From assembly GCA_949775045.1 (NCBI GenBank), contig OX459101.1, positions 2,720,501 to 2,784,500 on the forward strand: a DNA stretch of 64,000 nucleotides. Direction: 5' to 3'. Position numbers and translations under genes: made by a program. Source of the DNA: Metridium senile. Taxonomy: Eukaryota; Cnidaria; Anthozoa; Actiniaria; Metridiidae. The notes beneath the pieces were generated by a model. The model searched no databases. It was not told where the DNA came from and saw nothing but the letters and a program-made list of their open reading frames with translations. Of this stretch, positions 41,891 to 52,929 are shown piece after piece (position 1 is the first letter of the stretch; every line of letters starts with the position of its first letter).

Positions 41891-44800
41891 GAGTTTTTTT
41901 TTTAGTTTGTAAACGTTTCGAATGAGAAAGGCTGTTTTTATCAGAAAAAGAAAAGAAAAAATTAAAAAGCAAAAACTCACGCGCTCTCCGTTCCCCACAC
42001 CCAGCTCGTCCGAAGGGAGGAGAGAACCAGCCCCTAAGCTATAAATGGTAATTCCTATACGTAGACTAACTAAGCGTCACTCGATTTATACAATTGAAAA
42101 ATCCTAGTCTTTCAGGGCAGGTTTATTGTTATGCTAATCTTATTGTTCTTATTCCCAGTGGGGAGTAGGGTCAACTCGCGCATGCGCATTCAATGTGATA
42201 TCGCATTGCAAGCGAGTTTCATCCAAGACAACCCACACGTTGTAGAGGGTGCTTGTTTTATGCTTCGGATGGAACGTAAGACTAATCACTTTGTATTTAA
42301 TACTCAACTTGTTGATTATTGCTCTTGCGTTTGAAATGCATGGATGCAGTAGGAAAGAGTACCTAGACAGGTTATACAGAGGCGCGCTGCTGCAATCATT
42401 GAAGGCAGTGAAAACAAATAGACAAAATAAATTAAATCTAGATCTTACTTTCTCCTCATCCATTTGACAGAAATTTTCCGTAGAATTGTATGCTGGTATA
42501 CAAATGCCTAAATAGTCTAGCCCGGGCATATACCTGTCAAATGAGCAGTTCCGGTTTTCTAGTCAATTCCACTGATTACAACACTAGTAGCAAAGATCTG
42601 CAGCTTCGCTCACCGTTAGCAAGAACTGCTAAGTACCAATCTTCGCAAAATTTTGAATCTTCGTTTCGCTACAACGGGGCAAAAACATGGAATTCCCTAC
42701 CTGCCAATAGTAGATACCAAAACCAACCAAGGCAATTGTATTGAGTTTCGACTTGTAAAGATGGCAATCAGTGCAATTTTTGTTCGGTTGGAGCGGGTGA
42801 CTGAGCACTTATAAAAAATATGTAAAGAATTGGCATCTGGTCCATGTGCTGTCGAAAGTTTGTATAATTACCCATAATGCTTTTCGTTATTAAATGGAGA
42901 AAGGAGTTTTTTTTTTAGTTTGTAAACGTTTCGAATGAGAAAGGCTGTTTTTATCAGAAAAAGAAAAGAAAAAATTAAAAAGAAAAAACTCACGCGCTCT
43001 CCGTTCCCCACACCCAGCTCGTCCGAAGGGAGGAGAGAACCAGCCCCTAAGCTATAAATGGTAATTCCTATACGTAGACTAACTAAGCGTCACTCGATTT
43101 ATACAATTGAAAAATCCTAGTCTTTCAGGGCAGGTTTATTGTTATGCTAATCTTATTGTTCTTATTCCCAGTGGGGAGTAGGGTCAACTCGCGCATGCGC
43201 ATTCAATGTGATATCGCATTGCAAGCGAGTTTCATCCAAGACAACCCACACGTTGTAGAGGGTGCTTGTTTTATGCTTCGGATGGAACGTAAGACTAATC
43301 ACTTTGTATTTAATACTCAACTTGTTGATTATTGCTCTTGCGTTTGAAATGCATGGATGCAGTAGGAAAGAGTACCTAGACAGGTTATACAGAGGCGCGC
43401 TGCTGCAATCATTGAAGGCAGTGAAAACAAATAGACAAAATAAATTAAATCTAGATCTTACTTTCTCCTCATCCATTTGACAGAAATTTTCCGTAGAATT
43501 GTATGCTGGTATACAAATGCCTAAATAGTCTAGCCCGGGCATATACCTGTCAAATGAGCAGTTCCGGTTTTCTAGTCAATTCCACTGATTACAACACTAG
43601 TAGCAAAGATCTGCAGCTTCGCTCACCGTTAGCAAGAACTGCTAAGTACCAATCTTCGCAAAATTTTGAATCTTCGTTTCGCTACAACGGGGCAAAAACA
43701 TGGAATTCCCTACCTGCCAATAGTAGATACCAAAACCAACCAAGGCAATTGTATTGAGTTTCGACTTGTAAAGATGGCAATCAGTGCAATTTTTGTTCGG
43801 TTGGAGCGGGTGACTGAGCACTTATAAAAAATATGTAAAGAATTGGCATCTGGTCCATGTGCTGTCGAAAGTTTGTATAACTACCCATAATGCTTTTCGT
43901 TATTAAATGGAGAAACGAGTTTTTTTTTTAGTTTGTAAACGTTTCGAATGAGAAAGGCTGTTTTTATCAGAAAAAGAAAAGAAAAAATTAAAAAGCAAAA
44001 ACTCACGCGCTCTCCGTTCCCCACACCCAGCTCGTCCGAAGGGAGGAGAGAACCAGCCCCTAAGCTATAAATGGTAATTCCTATACGTAGACTAACTAAG
44101 CGTCACTCGATTTATACAATTGAAAAATCCTAGTCTTTCAGGGCAGGTTTATTGTTATGCTAATCTTATTGTTCTTATTCCCAGTGGGGAGTAGGGTCAA
44201 CTCGCGCATGCGCATTCAATGTGATATCGCATTGCAAGCGAGTTTCATCCAAGACAACCCACACGTTGTAGAGGGTGCTTGTTTTATGCTTCGGATGGAA
44301 CGTAAGACTAATCACTTTGTATTTAATACTCAACTTGTTGATTATTGCTCTTGCGTTTGAAATGCATGGATGCAGTAGGAAAGAGTACCTAGACAGGTTA
44401 TACAGAGGCGCGCTGCTGCAATCATTGAAGGCAGTGAAAACAAATAGACAAAATAAATTAAATCTAGATCTTACTTTCTCCTCATCCATTTGACAGAAAT
44501 TTTCCGTAGAATTGTATGCTGGTATACAAATGCCTAAATAGTCTAGCCCGGGCATATACCTGTCAAATGAGCAGTTCCGGTTTTCTAGTCAATTCCACTG
44601 ATTACAACACTAGTAGCAAAGATCTGCAGCTTCGCTCACCGTTAGCAAGAACTGCTAAGTACCAATCTTCGCAAAATTTTGAATCTTCGTTTCGCTACAA
44701 CGGGGCAAAAACATGGAATTCCCTACCTGCCAATAGTAGATACCAAAACCAACCAAGGCAATTGTATTGAGTTTCGACTTGTAAAGATGGCAATCAGTGC

Positions 44801-45899
44801 AATTTTTGTTCGGTTGGAGCGGGTGACTGAGCACTTATAAAAAATATGTAAAGAATTGGCATCTGGTCCATGTGCTGTCGAAAGTTTGTATAACTACCCA
44901 TAATGCTTTTCGTTATTAAATGGAGAAACGAGTTTTTTTTTTAGTTTGTAAACGTTTCGAATGAGAAAGGCTGTTTTTATCAGAAAAAGAAAAGAAAAAA
45001 TTAAAAAGCAAAAACTCACGCGCTCTCCGTTCCCCACACCCAGCTCGTCCGAAGGGAGGAGAGAACCAGCCCCTAAGCTATAAATGGTAATTCCTATACG
45101 TAGACTAACTAAGCGTCACTCGATTTATACAATTGAAAAATCCTAGTCTTTCAGGGCAGGTTTATTGTTATGCTAATCTTATTGTTCTTATTCCCAGTGG
45201 GGAGTAGGGTCAACTCGCGCATGCGCATTCAATGTGATATCGCATTGCAAGCGAGTTTCATCCAAGACAACCCACACGTTGTAGAGGGTGTTTGTTTTAT
45301 GCTTCGGATGGAACGTAAGACTAATCACTTTGTATTTAATACTCAACTTGTTGATTATTGCTCTTGCGTTTGAAATGCATGGATGCAGTAGGAAAGAGTA
45401 CCTAGACAGGTTATACAGAGGCGCGCTGCTGCAATCATTGAAGGCAGTGAAAAAAAATAGACAAAATAAATTAAATCTAGATCTTACTTTCTCCTCATCC
45501 ATTTGACAGAAATTTTCCGTAGAATTGTATGCTGGTATACAAATGCCTAAATAGTCTAGCCCGGGCATATACCTGTCAAATGAGCAGTTCCGGTTTTCTA
45601 GTCAATTCCACTGATTACAACACTAGTAGCAAAGATCTGCAGCTTCGCTCACCGTTAGCAAGAACTGCTAAGTACCAATCTTCGCAAAATTTTGAATCTT
45701 CGTTTCGCTACAACGGGGCAAAAACATGGAATTCCCTACCTGCCAATAGTAGATACCAAAACCAACCAAGGCAATTGTATTGAGTTTCGACTTGTAAAGA
45801 TGGCAATCAGTGCAATTTTTGTTCGGTTGGAGCGGGTGACTGAGCACTTATAAAAAATATGTAAAGAATTGGCATCTGGTCCATGTGCTGTCGAAAGTT

Positions 45900-46937
45900 T
45901 GTATAATTACCCATAATGCTTTTCGTTATTAAATGGAGAAACGAGTTTTTTTTTTAGTTTGTAAACGTTTCGAATGAGAAAGGCTGTTTTTATCAGAAAA
46001 AGAAAAGAAAAAACTCACGCGCTCTCCGTTCCCCACACCCAGCTCGTCCGAAGGGAGGAGAGAACCAGCCCCTAAGCTATAAATGGAAATTCCTATACGT
46101 AGACTAACTAAGCGTCACTCGATTTATACAATTGAAAAATCCTAGTCTTTCAGGGCAGGTGTATTGTTATGCTAATCTTATTGTTCTTATTCCCAGTGGG
46201 GAGTAGGGTCAACTCGCGCATGCGCATTCAATGTGATATCGAATTGCAAGCGAGTTTCATCCAAGACAACCCACACGTTGTAGAGGGTGCTTGTTTTATG
46301 CTTCGGATGGAACGTAAGACTAATCACTTTGTATTTAATACTCAACTTGTTGATTATTGCTCTTGCGTTTGAAATGCATGGATGCAGTAGGAAAGAGTAC
46401 CTAGACAGGTTATACAGAGGCGCGCTGCTGCAATCATTGAAGGCAGTGAAAAAAAAATAGACAAAATAAATTAAATCTAGATCTTACTTTCTCCTCATCC
46501 ATTTGACAGAAATTTTCCGTAGAATTGTATGCTGGTATACAAATGCCTAAATAGTCTAGCCCTGTCAAATGAGCAGTTCCGGTTTTCTAGTCAATTCCAC
46601 TGATTACAACACTAGTAGCAAAGATCTGCAGCTTCGCTCACCGTTAGCAAGAACTGCTAAGTACCAATCTTCGCAAAATTTTGAATCTTCGTTTCGCTAC
46701 AACGGGGCAAAAACATGGAATTCCCTACCTGCCAATAGTAGATGCCAAAACCAACCAAGGCAATTTTATTGAGTTTCGACTTGTAAAGATGGCAATCGGT
46801 GCAACTTTTGTCCGGTTGGAGTGGGTGACTGAGCACTTATAAAAAATATGTAAAGAATTGGGATCTGGTCCATGTGCTGTCGAAAATTGGCATAAATACC
46901 CATAATGCTTTTCGTTATTAAATGGAGAAACGAGTTT
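45900..46937 (+). repeat. Terminal, most divergent satellite unit and array edge
   Basis: The last unit lacks 14 bp of the A-rich tract (near 46013) and about 11 bp near 46562. It also carries changes not seen in the interior, for example GGAAATTCC near 46085, GGTGTATTG near 46160 and TGCCAAAACC near 46743, plus several between 46797 and 46890. Homology to other units stops at about 46937 within the T-run. The divergent 3' part is the best candidate for the pre-amplification LINE sequence. Confidence 0.8.
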
Positions 46938-48067
46938 TTGCGGAAGGAGTCTAGAAGAAACGGCTGTTGTGTGTCTCGTAGAAGGTGTTGGGTCATAAAA
47001 AGTTAAGAAATCAAAAGAGCTGGATCTGACGTGTTCTGAGAATGCCGAGTTTTGTTTTTTGAATGATATTTTTTGCACTAAATTTAGAGATGAAAAATAA
47101 CGTTTACGGTGGTTGTTCTATGGCGCAAAAACGCACACTTTAACGTTCACCTTAACACAAAGGAAAGTAAATTTCACATGTTTGGATCTCAGATGATCAA
47201 TTAAGTGTCAAATGTTGCCGAACTTACTACGTAACACAGTCAATTAAATAATAAAGGCCTGACTCTCAAACCAAGAAAGCTAAAATTTTCGAAGTCATCG
47301 GTGGAATTCCACCGAGTTTTAACAGGGCCGTCACCAAAGGCCAAAGGGTTAAACTTGAATTTTGTAAAAACACATGAGTCAGTGGTTAGTAACTAATAAA
47401 ACTATAATGTAAACACTAGAAAACTTGATATATGGTATTCATATATACAAGAAAGGCAATTCATAGGGATTCAAAACAATTCGATCATTCCGTCGGTTTA
47501 TGCTGTCTGTTGATAAAGTTTTACCTTTATGTATGAGGTATGCTTCTTATGCTTTACGATGGGAAGCGCTGAGTTTCGGTTTCAATTCAAGTGGCATAGG
47601 TTTGTTTGTTTGGTGTGGACATGCAGGTAGATTGAAGTGGAAAGGGCCTGCTGCTTTGGCGTATATAAGCGTAAAATGGATTTCTGGTTGTATTCTTTGT
47701 TCTCAGTCTAAATCGTTCACAGTGTCAGTCACGAACCTTTGTACTGTTGTTCACACCTTTTACAATTATCCAACATGTATGTTTAAGGAGGGTCTTGAAG
47801 GGGTAAAATGGGAGCTGAGATTGGCCTTATTTTTGACTGGGAAAATGGGATTGGATGCACTGGGACTGGGATTTACAAATAAAAGAACAATAGAAAATAG
47901 GAATGGGATTAAAAACTTGATCAAAACTGATGGGATTGTGTGATAATCCCCCCCCCCCCCCCCCCCCACCCCACCCCTCTCAAATTATATATCATTCTAA
48001 AGCTTATACAACGGAGAATAAGACTGTGTATGGTTTGTTATAAAGAACAATTTTCTGTAACCTAAGC
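46938..48067. other. Array flank, no gene recognised
   Basis: Single-copy sequence between the satellite and the first TIR transposon. Its first ~150 bp may continue the 3' end of the LINE that seeded the satellite, because it follows LINE-like sequence without a break. A 16-bp perfect palindrome (CGGTGGAATTCCACCG) sits at 47299–47314. The longest open frame, 47500–47943 (147 codons, +), has no recognisable domain and a low-complexity G-rich end, and I do not call it a gene. Confidence 0.6.
47948..47967. repeat. 20-base poly(C) homopolymer, with C-rich extension to about 47978
   Basis: Twenty consecutive C's are followed by ACCCCACCCCT. The complementary G-run could form a G-quadruplex, and its exact length is likely to be error-prone in sequencing. 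Confidence 0.9.
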
Positions 48068-48072
48068 TCTAC

Positions 48073-48115
48073 CAGTCCGGATCAGTCACCAAATTTGGCT
48101 ACCGTGGTTTGTTGT
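48073..48115 (+). repeat. Left TIR of the 4.0-kb transposon
   Basis: 43 bp, identical to the reverse complement of 52058–52100. The inner boundary is where GTTGT is followed by GGTAT on the left and by CTAAA on the inverted right arm. Confidence 0.9.
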
Positions 48116-49193
48116 GGTATTTGAGAAACCAAAACAGTAGAACAGCCAGTCAGTGCACGTTTTTAGTTTATGACGTCACACCTACATGAACGCTAACCGG
48201 CCCACAACTAAAATCTAAATGGCGCCCGAAATTGTTTACGACTGAGAAGAAGTTTGATCATCTTGTTCATGACAACGGATGTGAGAAACATGCAAATTAT
48301 TCCATAACTGAAGTATTCTTACGTCAGATCTTCAAATTTCCATTTGTATCTCATGCACTTTGTCTTTGCATGCAACGACATCGTATTTCAGAACGCGATG
48401 TATATATCGAGTGAAAGTTTAGTAAGGTTATATGCGTTTATAATATTAAGACATTTTGACATTCTGCTCTTGAAATGGAAGCCCATGGCCACATGAACTG
48501 TTTGTATGAAATACGGTTCCGAGTATCTTCTGTTTACGCTTTAGTCTATATTTCCTTTGTACAACAAAACAGTTTAACCTACAAGAAATAGAATGTTTGG
48601 GACTGCCTGAAGGTAACCATTTAAAACAAATAAATAATAAATAAATTGTCGTTCTTAGAGATTGTTTTATATTGTATTGTTTTATTCAAGTAACTTGAAT
48701 TGTAATCACTGTCAGAGTCTGTGGAGCTAGTATCTAATGGTACTTTGACCTTCCTTTATTTTAGCACAAGGGCAATCAGAGTCACGTTATGCTTTCCCCA
48801 TACAACAGGGACTTTATATGAAGTAAAACTCTTGCCATTTCCTTTCGCCTTACGTGATCTCTGTGCTATTTTTCGGCATTTGTGACATAGCAACGGCGGG
48901 TGTACATCAGGGAGACATAAATTCAGTTTAGATTACAGATGTCATCACATTCAGTCTTCAAAACAGAAGCTTTGACTTTTCTGGAATCGTCACGTACGTT
49001 TGATCTACATATTCGACAACGGTCTTCAAGATATTCATAATGTGAGCTTTGACTTTCTGAAAGAGAGCAAGCAGAAACGTATTGGTTAAATTAAAACTTA
49101 ATTAACAGACAAAATATACACATGCCTGCACTGATTCAAGTGTCAAATCTCTATAGCAGAAGTTATACTCCATAGTTCTACATAGTGATATAT

Positions 49194-49284
49194 GGGCAGT
49201 GCTAAACAGCGAAACACCGAAACGAAACACGAAACGAAACACGAAACGAAACACCTCAGAAACACCACCGAAACAGATAAATTC
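49194..49284 (+). repeat. Left 91-bp TIR of the nested transposon
   Basis: Contains three successive GAAACGAAACAC-type repeats, possible transposase-binding iterons. It matches the right arm except at one base. Confidence 0.9.
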
Positions 49285-51403
49285 TTTATACTTTATACTT
49301 TATACAAAAATTATAATACAATAACCGAAAAAATATATATTAAAGAATAACCAAAAAAGCAATTTTATAAGCTTAATCTTACCTCCGTGACTGTAGACTG
49401 GCGAATGAAACGATGAAACGATTTCATTTGGCTGACTTAAAAAAGTAAAAGTGTCTTATTCTTTGTCGAAGTTGTATTAGTTGAATGGAATTTATTCAAA
49501 AAAAATGTGCCAGTCTCTAATTGTAAACGGTTCTCGACCGAAAGGGCACTAGGTTTGTTTTGGCCAAAGCACAGGAAACCCAAATCTTGAAACAGGAAGC
49601 CCAACCTGCCTTCTGTCAAACAAGCCCTTTTTATGTCCATATTATGTATAACAAAATTCATATAAAAAATTATATAAACTTTATCTTCGTTATGAATCCA
49701 AAATACAAAGAAGCGATGCAAGAAAACGATAGTCAATACTTTGAAGACTAATTAATTACAATGTAAACAGTTATATTGTATAAAAAAGGCGTTCAAACTT
49801 CCTTATTTTGATTAAACACCTTATTTTCGTGACATAACCCATAATTTTTCGTCATTTTAAGTGACACGAGAATTAAGCGGAATAAGGTATTTAAATCTTA
49901 GTTTTTGTCAAGGTTTTAATTATAAATAGAATCAAAGATATTTGTTCAGTGTCTTTCAAGACTGAAAATTCATGACAAAGTTTTAATCTAAAGTGAACAA
50001 AAATAATGTGCCATGTTCTGTAAGGCTGACAATAAACTACATAGACACATATAGTGATGAACAATATTTTATTAATGTTAAATGAACAGTAAATTGTCAA
50101 TATATCACAAATATTGCCAAATATAGCCAAGCTTATAAAACCCGACAGGAAGGCAAAGAAAACTCTGCTCACTAGGTCAATTGAATATATAGCTTATACA
50201 ATCAAAATGAATCGCCGAATTACTTACGGGTTAGAGACTGATACGAGTGGTTTGTGCACACATACACGCACGCAATAAAATTTACCAAGCCATTGGAAGT
50301 ATACAAAAATGTACAATGCGCATAGAGCATTTATTTAGATACGCGCATATCAATGTAGTCAATGTACATTATTACTATTATTATTTATTATTATTAAAAC
50401 ATATGTATGGGCTTAGTGAATTTGTAAAGAATATATAACATGCAACTTAGACTTAAGATTGTGCAGAACGGAGTGGGAAGGAGCTGATTTAAGTAACTCT
50501 CGATGTGGGACACTTACCTTTTCTACTATATAGAACTTGTGCTGAAGAAAACGAAAGCTCGCAGACTTTTTTAACTAGTAATTGAATATGCAGATTCGAA
50601 GAAGGAGTGAAAACGATGAAAGGCTAGAGAACTGTATCACTAGCTGCGCACGTGGCCGTATGAGTCAGCAAACCAGGTAATCTTGACGGAAACCACTGGA
50701 AAGGAGGGAAAAATAGTAGCCCACAATGCATAGCTTATCACCAAATACCATCATTGGAAACATGACTTTTTAAGCTTCATTAATTGGATTTTAGCGTCAG
50801 TCCACAGTAGCCTGCGATCCTTGTGTGAATCCAAAAGACTTTTAAGTCCTTAAAATTCTGCATGGTATATATTAAAATACGGCACATGCGAACATCAATA
50901 TGATGACGTTAATGTAATATAATAATATACTATAATAAATATAATATGATGATGTCTTGTTTATTTACTTTATTTCATGTCAGTTTACATTTTATGGGGG
51001 TTCAGATAGAGGAGATACTGGGGGGCTATACCCCAATACATACATACCTTTGTTGGAAGCCATAGCTCACTGATGGAAAATTATTACTGTACGGGGTTCC
51101 AGTGCTTTGAACGTGGCGTCATCAAGAACGTTTGTAAACCGAGTAGCAGCAATAAACAAGAAAGCGTTGAAATCTGTTTAAGTTTGATAACTTTTAAGGA
51201 TTGATTTTTACAAGAGAAGCGTTGAGGCTAAGTCCGACTAACAGACAAGCTGATTATCGATGTATGGTATTTACAACGATCTCCGTTGCTTTTACAATCA
51301 CAATGTTAGTTGTTTCACATGTGTTCAAAATATTTAATGAAAATTTCACTATAATTTGATTGTTTGACTTTATTATCTTTTCAGTACAATTGATAAATTT
51401 TAG
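49285..51403. other. Interior of the nested transposon, no gene seen
   Basis: AT-rich, with microsatellite-like stretches such as the TTATTATTATT region around 50370–50400 and AATATAATA-type sequence around 50915–50950. I see no transposase motif in any frame, though a heavily intron-split gene could escape reading by eye. Confidence 0.6.
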
Positions 51404-51494
51404 GAATTTATCTGTTTCGGTGGTGTTTCGGAGGTGTTTCGTTTCGTGTTTCGTTTCGTGTTTCGTTTCGGTGTTTCGCTGTTTAGCACTGCCC
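51404..51494 (-). repeat. Right 91-bp TIR of the nested transposon
   Basis: Inverted counterpart of 49194–49284. A minus-strand reading frame through it gives a TKHETKHE repeat, which merely reflects the TIR iterons. Confidence 0.9.
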
Positions 51495-52057
51495 GTGATA
51501 TATATATGCATGTAGCTATTCACGAAATACTCTTGAACAGCTTCACACTAGCTGCGAAGCCAATTGACAAATAAAACACAGCCTTTAGCGACCGATAGAG
51601 TGAACTCTTAAACGTAAACATGTAAGGTGCAGTACGCGTATAGATTACTTAGGCAAATTGTATAATCAGAGACAAAATCAAAGCGGCCCACCGTTCTATA
51701 GACCGGCCCATGTTGAGACTTCGCACAATGGAAGATGAATATCTTCTGAATTTCTATATATTTTTTTCGTAGAACCAAAAAAATCATATGGAGAGAACGT
51801 AGGCAATGTATTTAGGAAACTGGGGTTTGAAATGTTGCTTTGAAGTACCAATGTGGTTAGTAAATCTACTCACCGTTTGCCATCACTTTGCTTCATCACT
51901 CCGGTAACCAGCTGAAACTGTACTCTGAATAATACTCTTCAACATGGTACATGTTAATCTCGCAAAGATATTGATGAAATATCTTCAAAACCCCCAAAAC
52001 AGAATGTTACGGCGGGTGAAATGAGCCACCGGAATAATGACGTCATAATCCTTTTAG

Positions 52058-52100
52058 ACAACAAACCACGGTAGCCAAATTTGGTGACTGATCCGGACTG
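52058..52100 (-). repeat. Right TIR of the 4.0-kb transposon
   Basis: Exact inverted copy of 48073–48115, followed directly by the TCTAC duplication at 52101–52105. Confidence 0.9.
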
Positions 52101-52105
52101 TCTAC

Positions 52106-52929
52106 GAAAAACCTCAAAAATAACCGCCTTCGATGCGAGTTGTTTAAAAATGTATAAGTAAACAAATTCATACTACTCTGCCAACATTTCGGCGTTTTTT
52201 TAGCTTTAGAGTTATGGCCCGTTGTTTCATTTAACTTGAAGTTTTAACAATGAGTCGCCTTTAATTTGAAGCACATTTATTCAAGAACGAAGCATTTTAT
52301 CCGGCGAAAACGCAGGACACGGTTTTAAACACATGTATGTGCTGATTGATATAATGCAGAAATTAATGACGGCGAAGTAGTAAGAACATTTGGACTTTTT
52401 AATGAAAGTGCTCGATTGAAGGTTTTATGTGGGTCAATGGTTACAGATATTGCGCCGATAAGTAATACGCCCGGAGAAATTCCCAGGTCAGAAACAAAGA
52501 GAATGTTTTGATCATGAGCGATTTGAACTCACGACCATCGCATCATATCATCTCCGGTCCGCTCTAACCAAATGAGATAAGAGGTCACCTGAAAGCAGGC
52601 GGTAGGAGTTTATCGGTATCTAGCCACAGCAACGGTGTTGAAAAAGCGATGAGTTACTAACATTTAAGGTGATACCGCGAAGCACTCGTAATAAGTATTT
52701 TATTCAGTTAAGACTTTGTACGAGCGTACTAATAATACTACGTTTTAAGACGAATCAAGGTCAGATCACCACTGATCTAACCATATGAGGTATTTAACCT
52801 TCATTAAACAATCATGATACTGGTGATATAATTAGAGACCTTTGCTTTCCCATTACATCATTAAGTGAGTTTTGTTTTCTAGAGAAAAGATCGGCTTCTT
52901 AAAAATTGCTTGTTAAGTTACTTGCAAAG
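52106..52929. other. Intergenic, contains the SINE-like piece
   Basis: Apart from the tRNA-like fragment, only AT-rich sequence is seen. The last ~100 bp presumably hold the promoter and 5' UTR of the following secreted-protein gene, but no clear core promoter motif stands out. Confidence 0.5.
52505..52585 (-). mobile_element. tRNA-derived SINE-like fragment
   Basis: On the minus strand the sequence has a pol III A-box-like TGGTTAGAGCGGA (52558–52570) and, about 28 bp further, a B-box-like GAGTTCAAATC (52520–52530), with CGGAGATGATATGATGCGATGGTCGT between. The spacing and words match the tRNA-like head of SINEs. I cannot fold it into a good cloverleaf with an acceptor stem, so it is not called as a tRNA gene. 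The element's 3' end and TSD were not found. Confidence 0.5.

Larger units (their letters stand above)
1..46937 (+). repeat. 1.01-kb LINE-derived tandem satellite array (46 full units plus a partial)
   Basis: A landmark ATG in the unit recurs at 583, 1596, 2609 and so on to 46169. Spacing is exactly 1013 bp for the first twelve units, then 1012–1014 bp, and 999 bp for the last interval. All units are in the same orientation with no other sequence between them. The window opens inside a unit (position 1 corresponds to 1014), so the array extends further left. The right end is abrupt at about 46937, inside the T-run, where the next units would read on into the A/G-rich tract. Most differences are single substitutions or one-base changes in the A- and T-runs. 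The unit joins the 3' end of a non-LTR retrotransposon to about 700 bp of unrecognised sequence. I find no rRNA, snRNA, tRNA or histone gene in it. Assembly collapse or expansion cannot be excluded. Confidence 0.98.
49194..51494. mobile_element. Nested TIR transposon, 91-bp TIRs, 9-bp TSD (Mutator- or Merlin-like ends)
   Basis: The left TIR (49194–49284) begins GGGCAGTGCTAAACAGCG and contains several CGAAACGAAACA-type direct repeats. The right TIR (51404–51494) is its inverted copy with one mismatch over 91 bp (A versus C in the CTCAG/CTCCG position). Both ends are flanked by GTGATATAT (49185–49193 and 51495–51503), a 9-bp duplication. The interior of about 2.1 kb is AT-rich and has only short, unconvincing reading frames (the longest is 99 codons), so the copy is non-autonomous or decayed. 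Long TIRs with a 9-bp TSD are characteristic of Mutator-like elements. Merlin (8–9 bp TSD) is an alternative. Confidence 0.88.
48073..52100. mobile_element. Non-autonomous TIR DNA transposon, 43-bp perfect TIRs, 5-bp TSD
   Basis: The left end at 48073 starts CAGTCCGGATCAGTCACC. The right end at 52100 is its exact reverse complement, over 43 bp at each end (48073–48115 and 52058–52100). Both ends are flanked by TCTAC (48068–48072 and 52101–52105), a 5-bp target-site duplication. A TGACGTCA palindrome lies subterminally on both sides (48171–48178 and 52038–52045). The element is 4028 bp, but 2.3 kb of that is a second, nested transposon, leaving about 1.7 kb of its own sequence with no long reading frame. 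A CA-starting TIR with a 5-bp TSD resembles the Transib/RAG-like group, but superfamily assignment without a transposase is only a guess. Confidence 0.88.

Noticed and set aside
1..46937. 5S rRNA, snRNA, spliced-leader, tRNA or histone gene as the cargo of the tandem unit
   Set aside because: No matching conserved words (5S boxes, U1/U2/U6 motifs, Sm site with stem, histone residues) were found in either strand of the unit.
1..46937. CRISPR-like array
   Set aside because: Units are 1-kb direct repeats without spacers, in a eukaryotic context.
46725..47078. 117-codon minus-strand frame across the array edge
   Set aside because: Antisense to LINE-derived sequence and flank, with no domain or splice context.
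47500..47943. 147-codon plus-strand frame
   Set aside because: No recognisable domain, G-rich low-complexity end (GGGATTGG-like words), and no splice or UTR signals.
51254..51523. 89-codon minus-strand frame with a TKHETKHE repeat
   Set aside because: The repeat is the translated TIR of the nested transposon.
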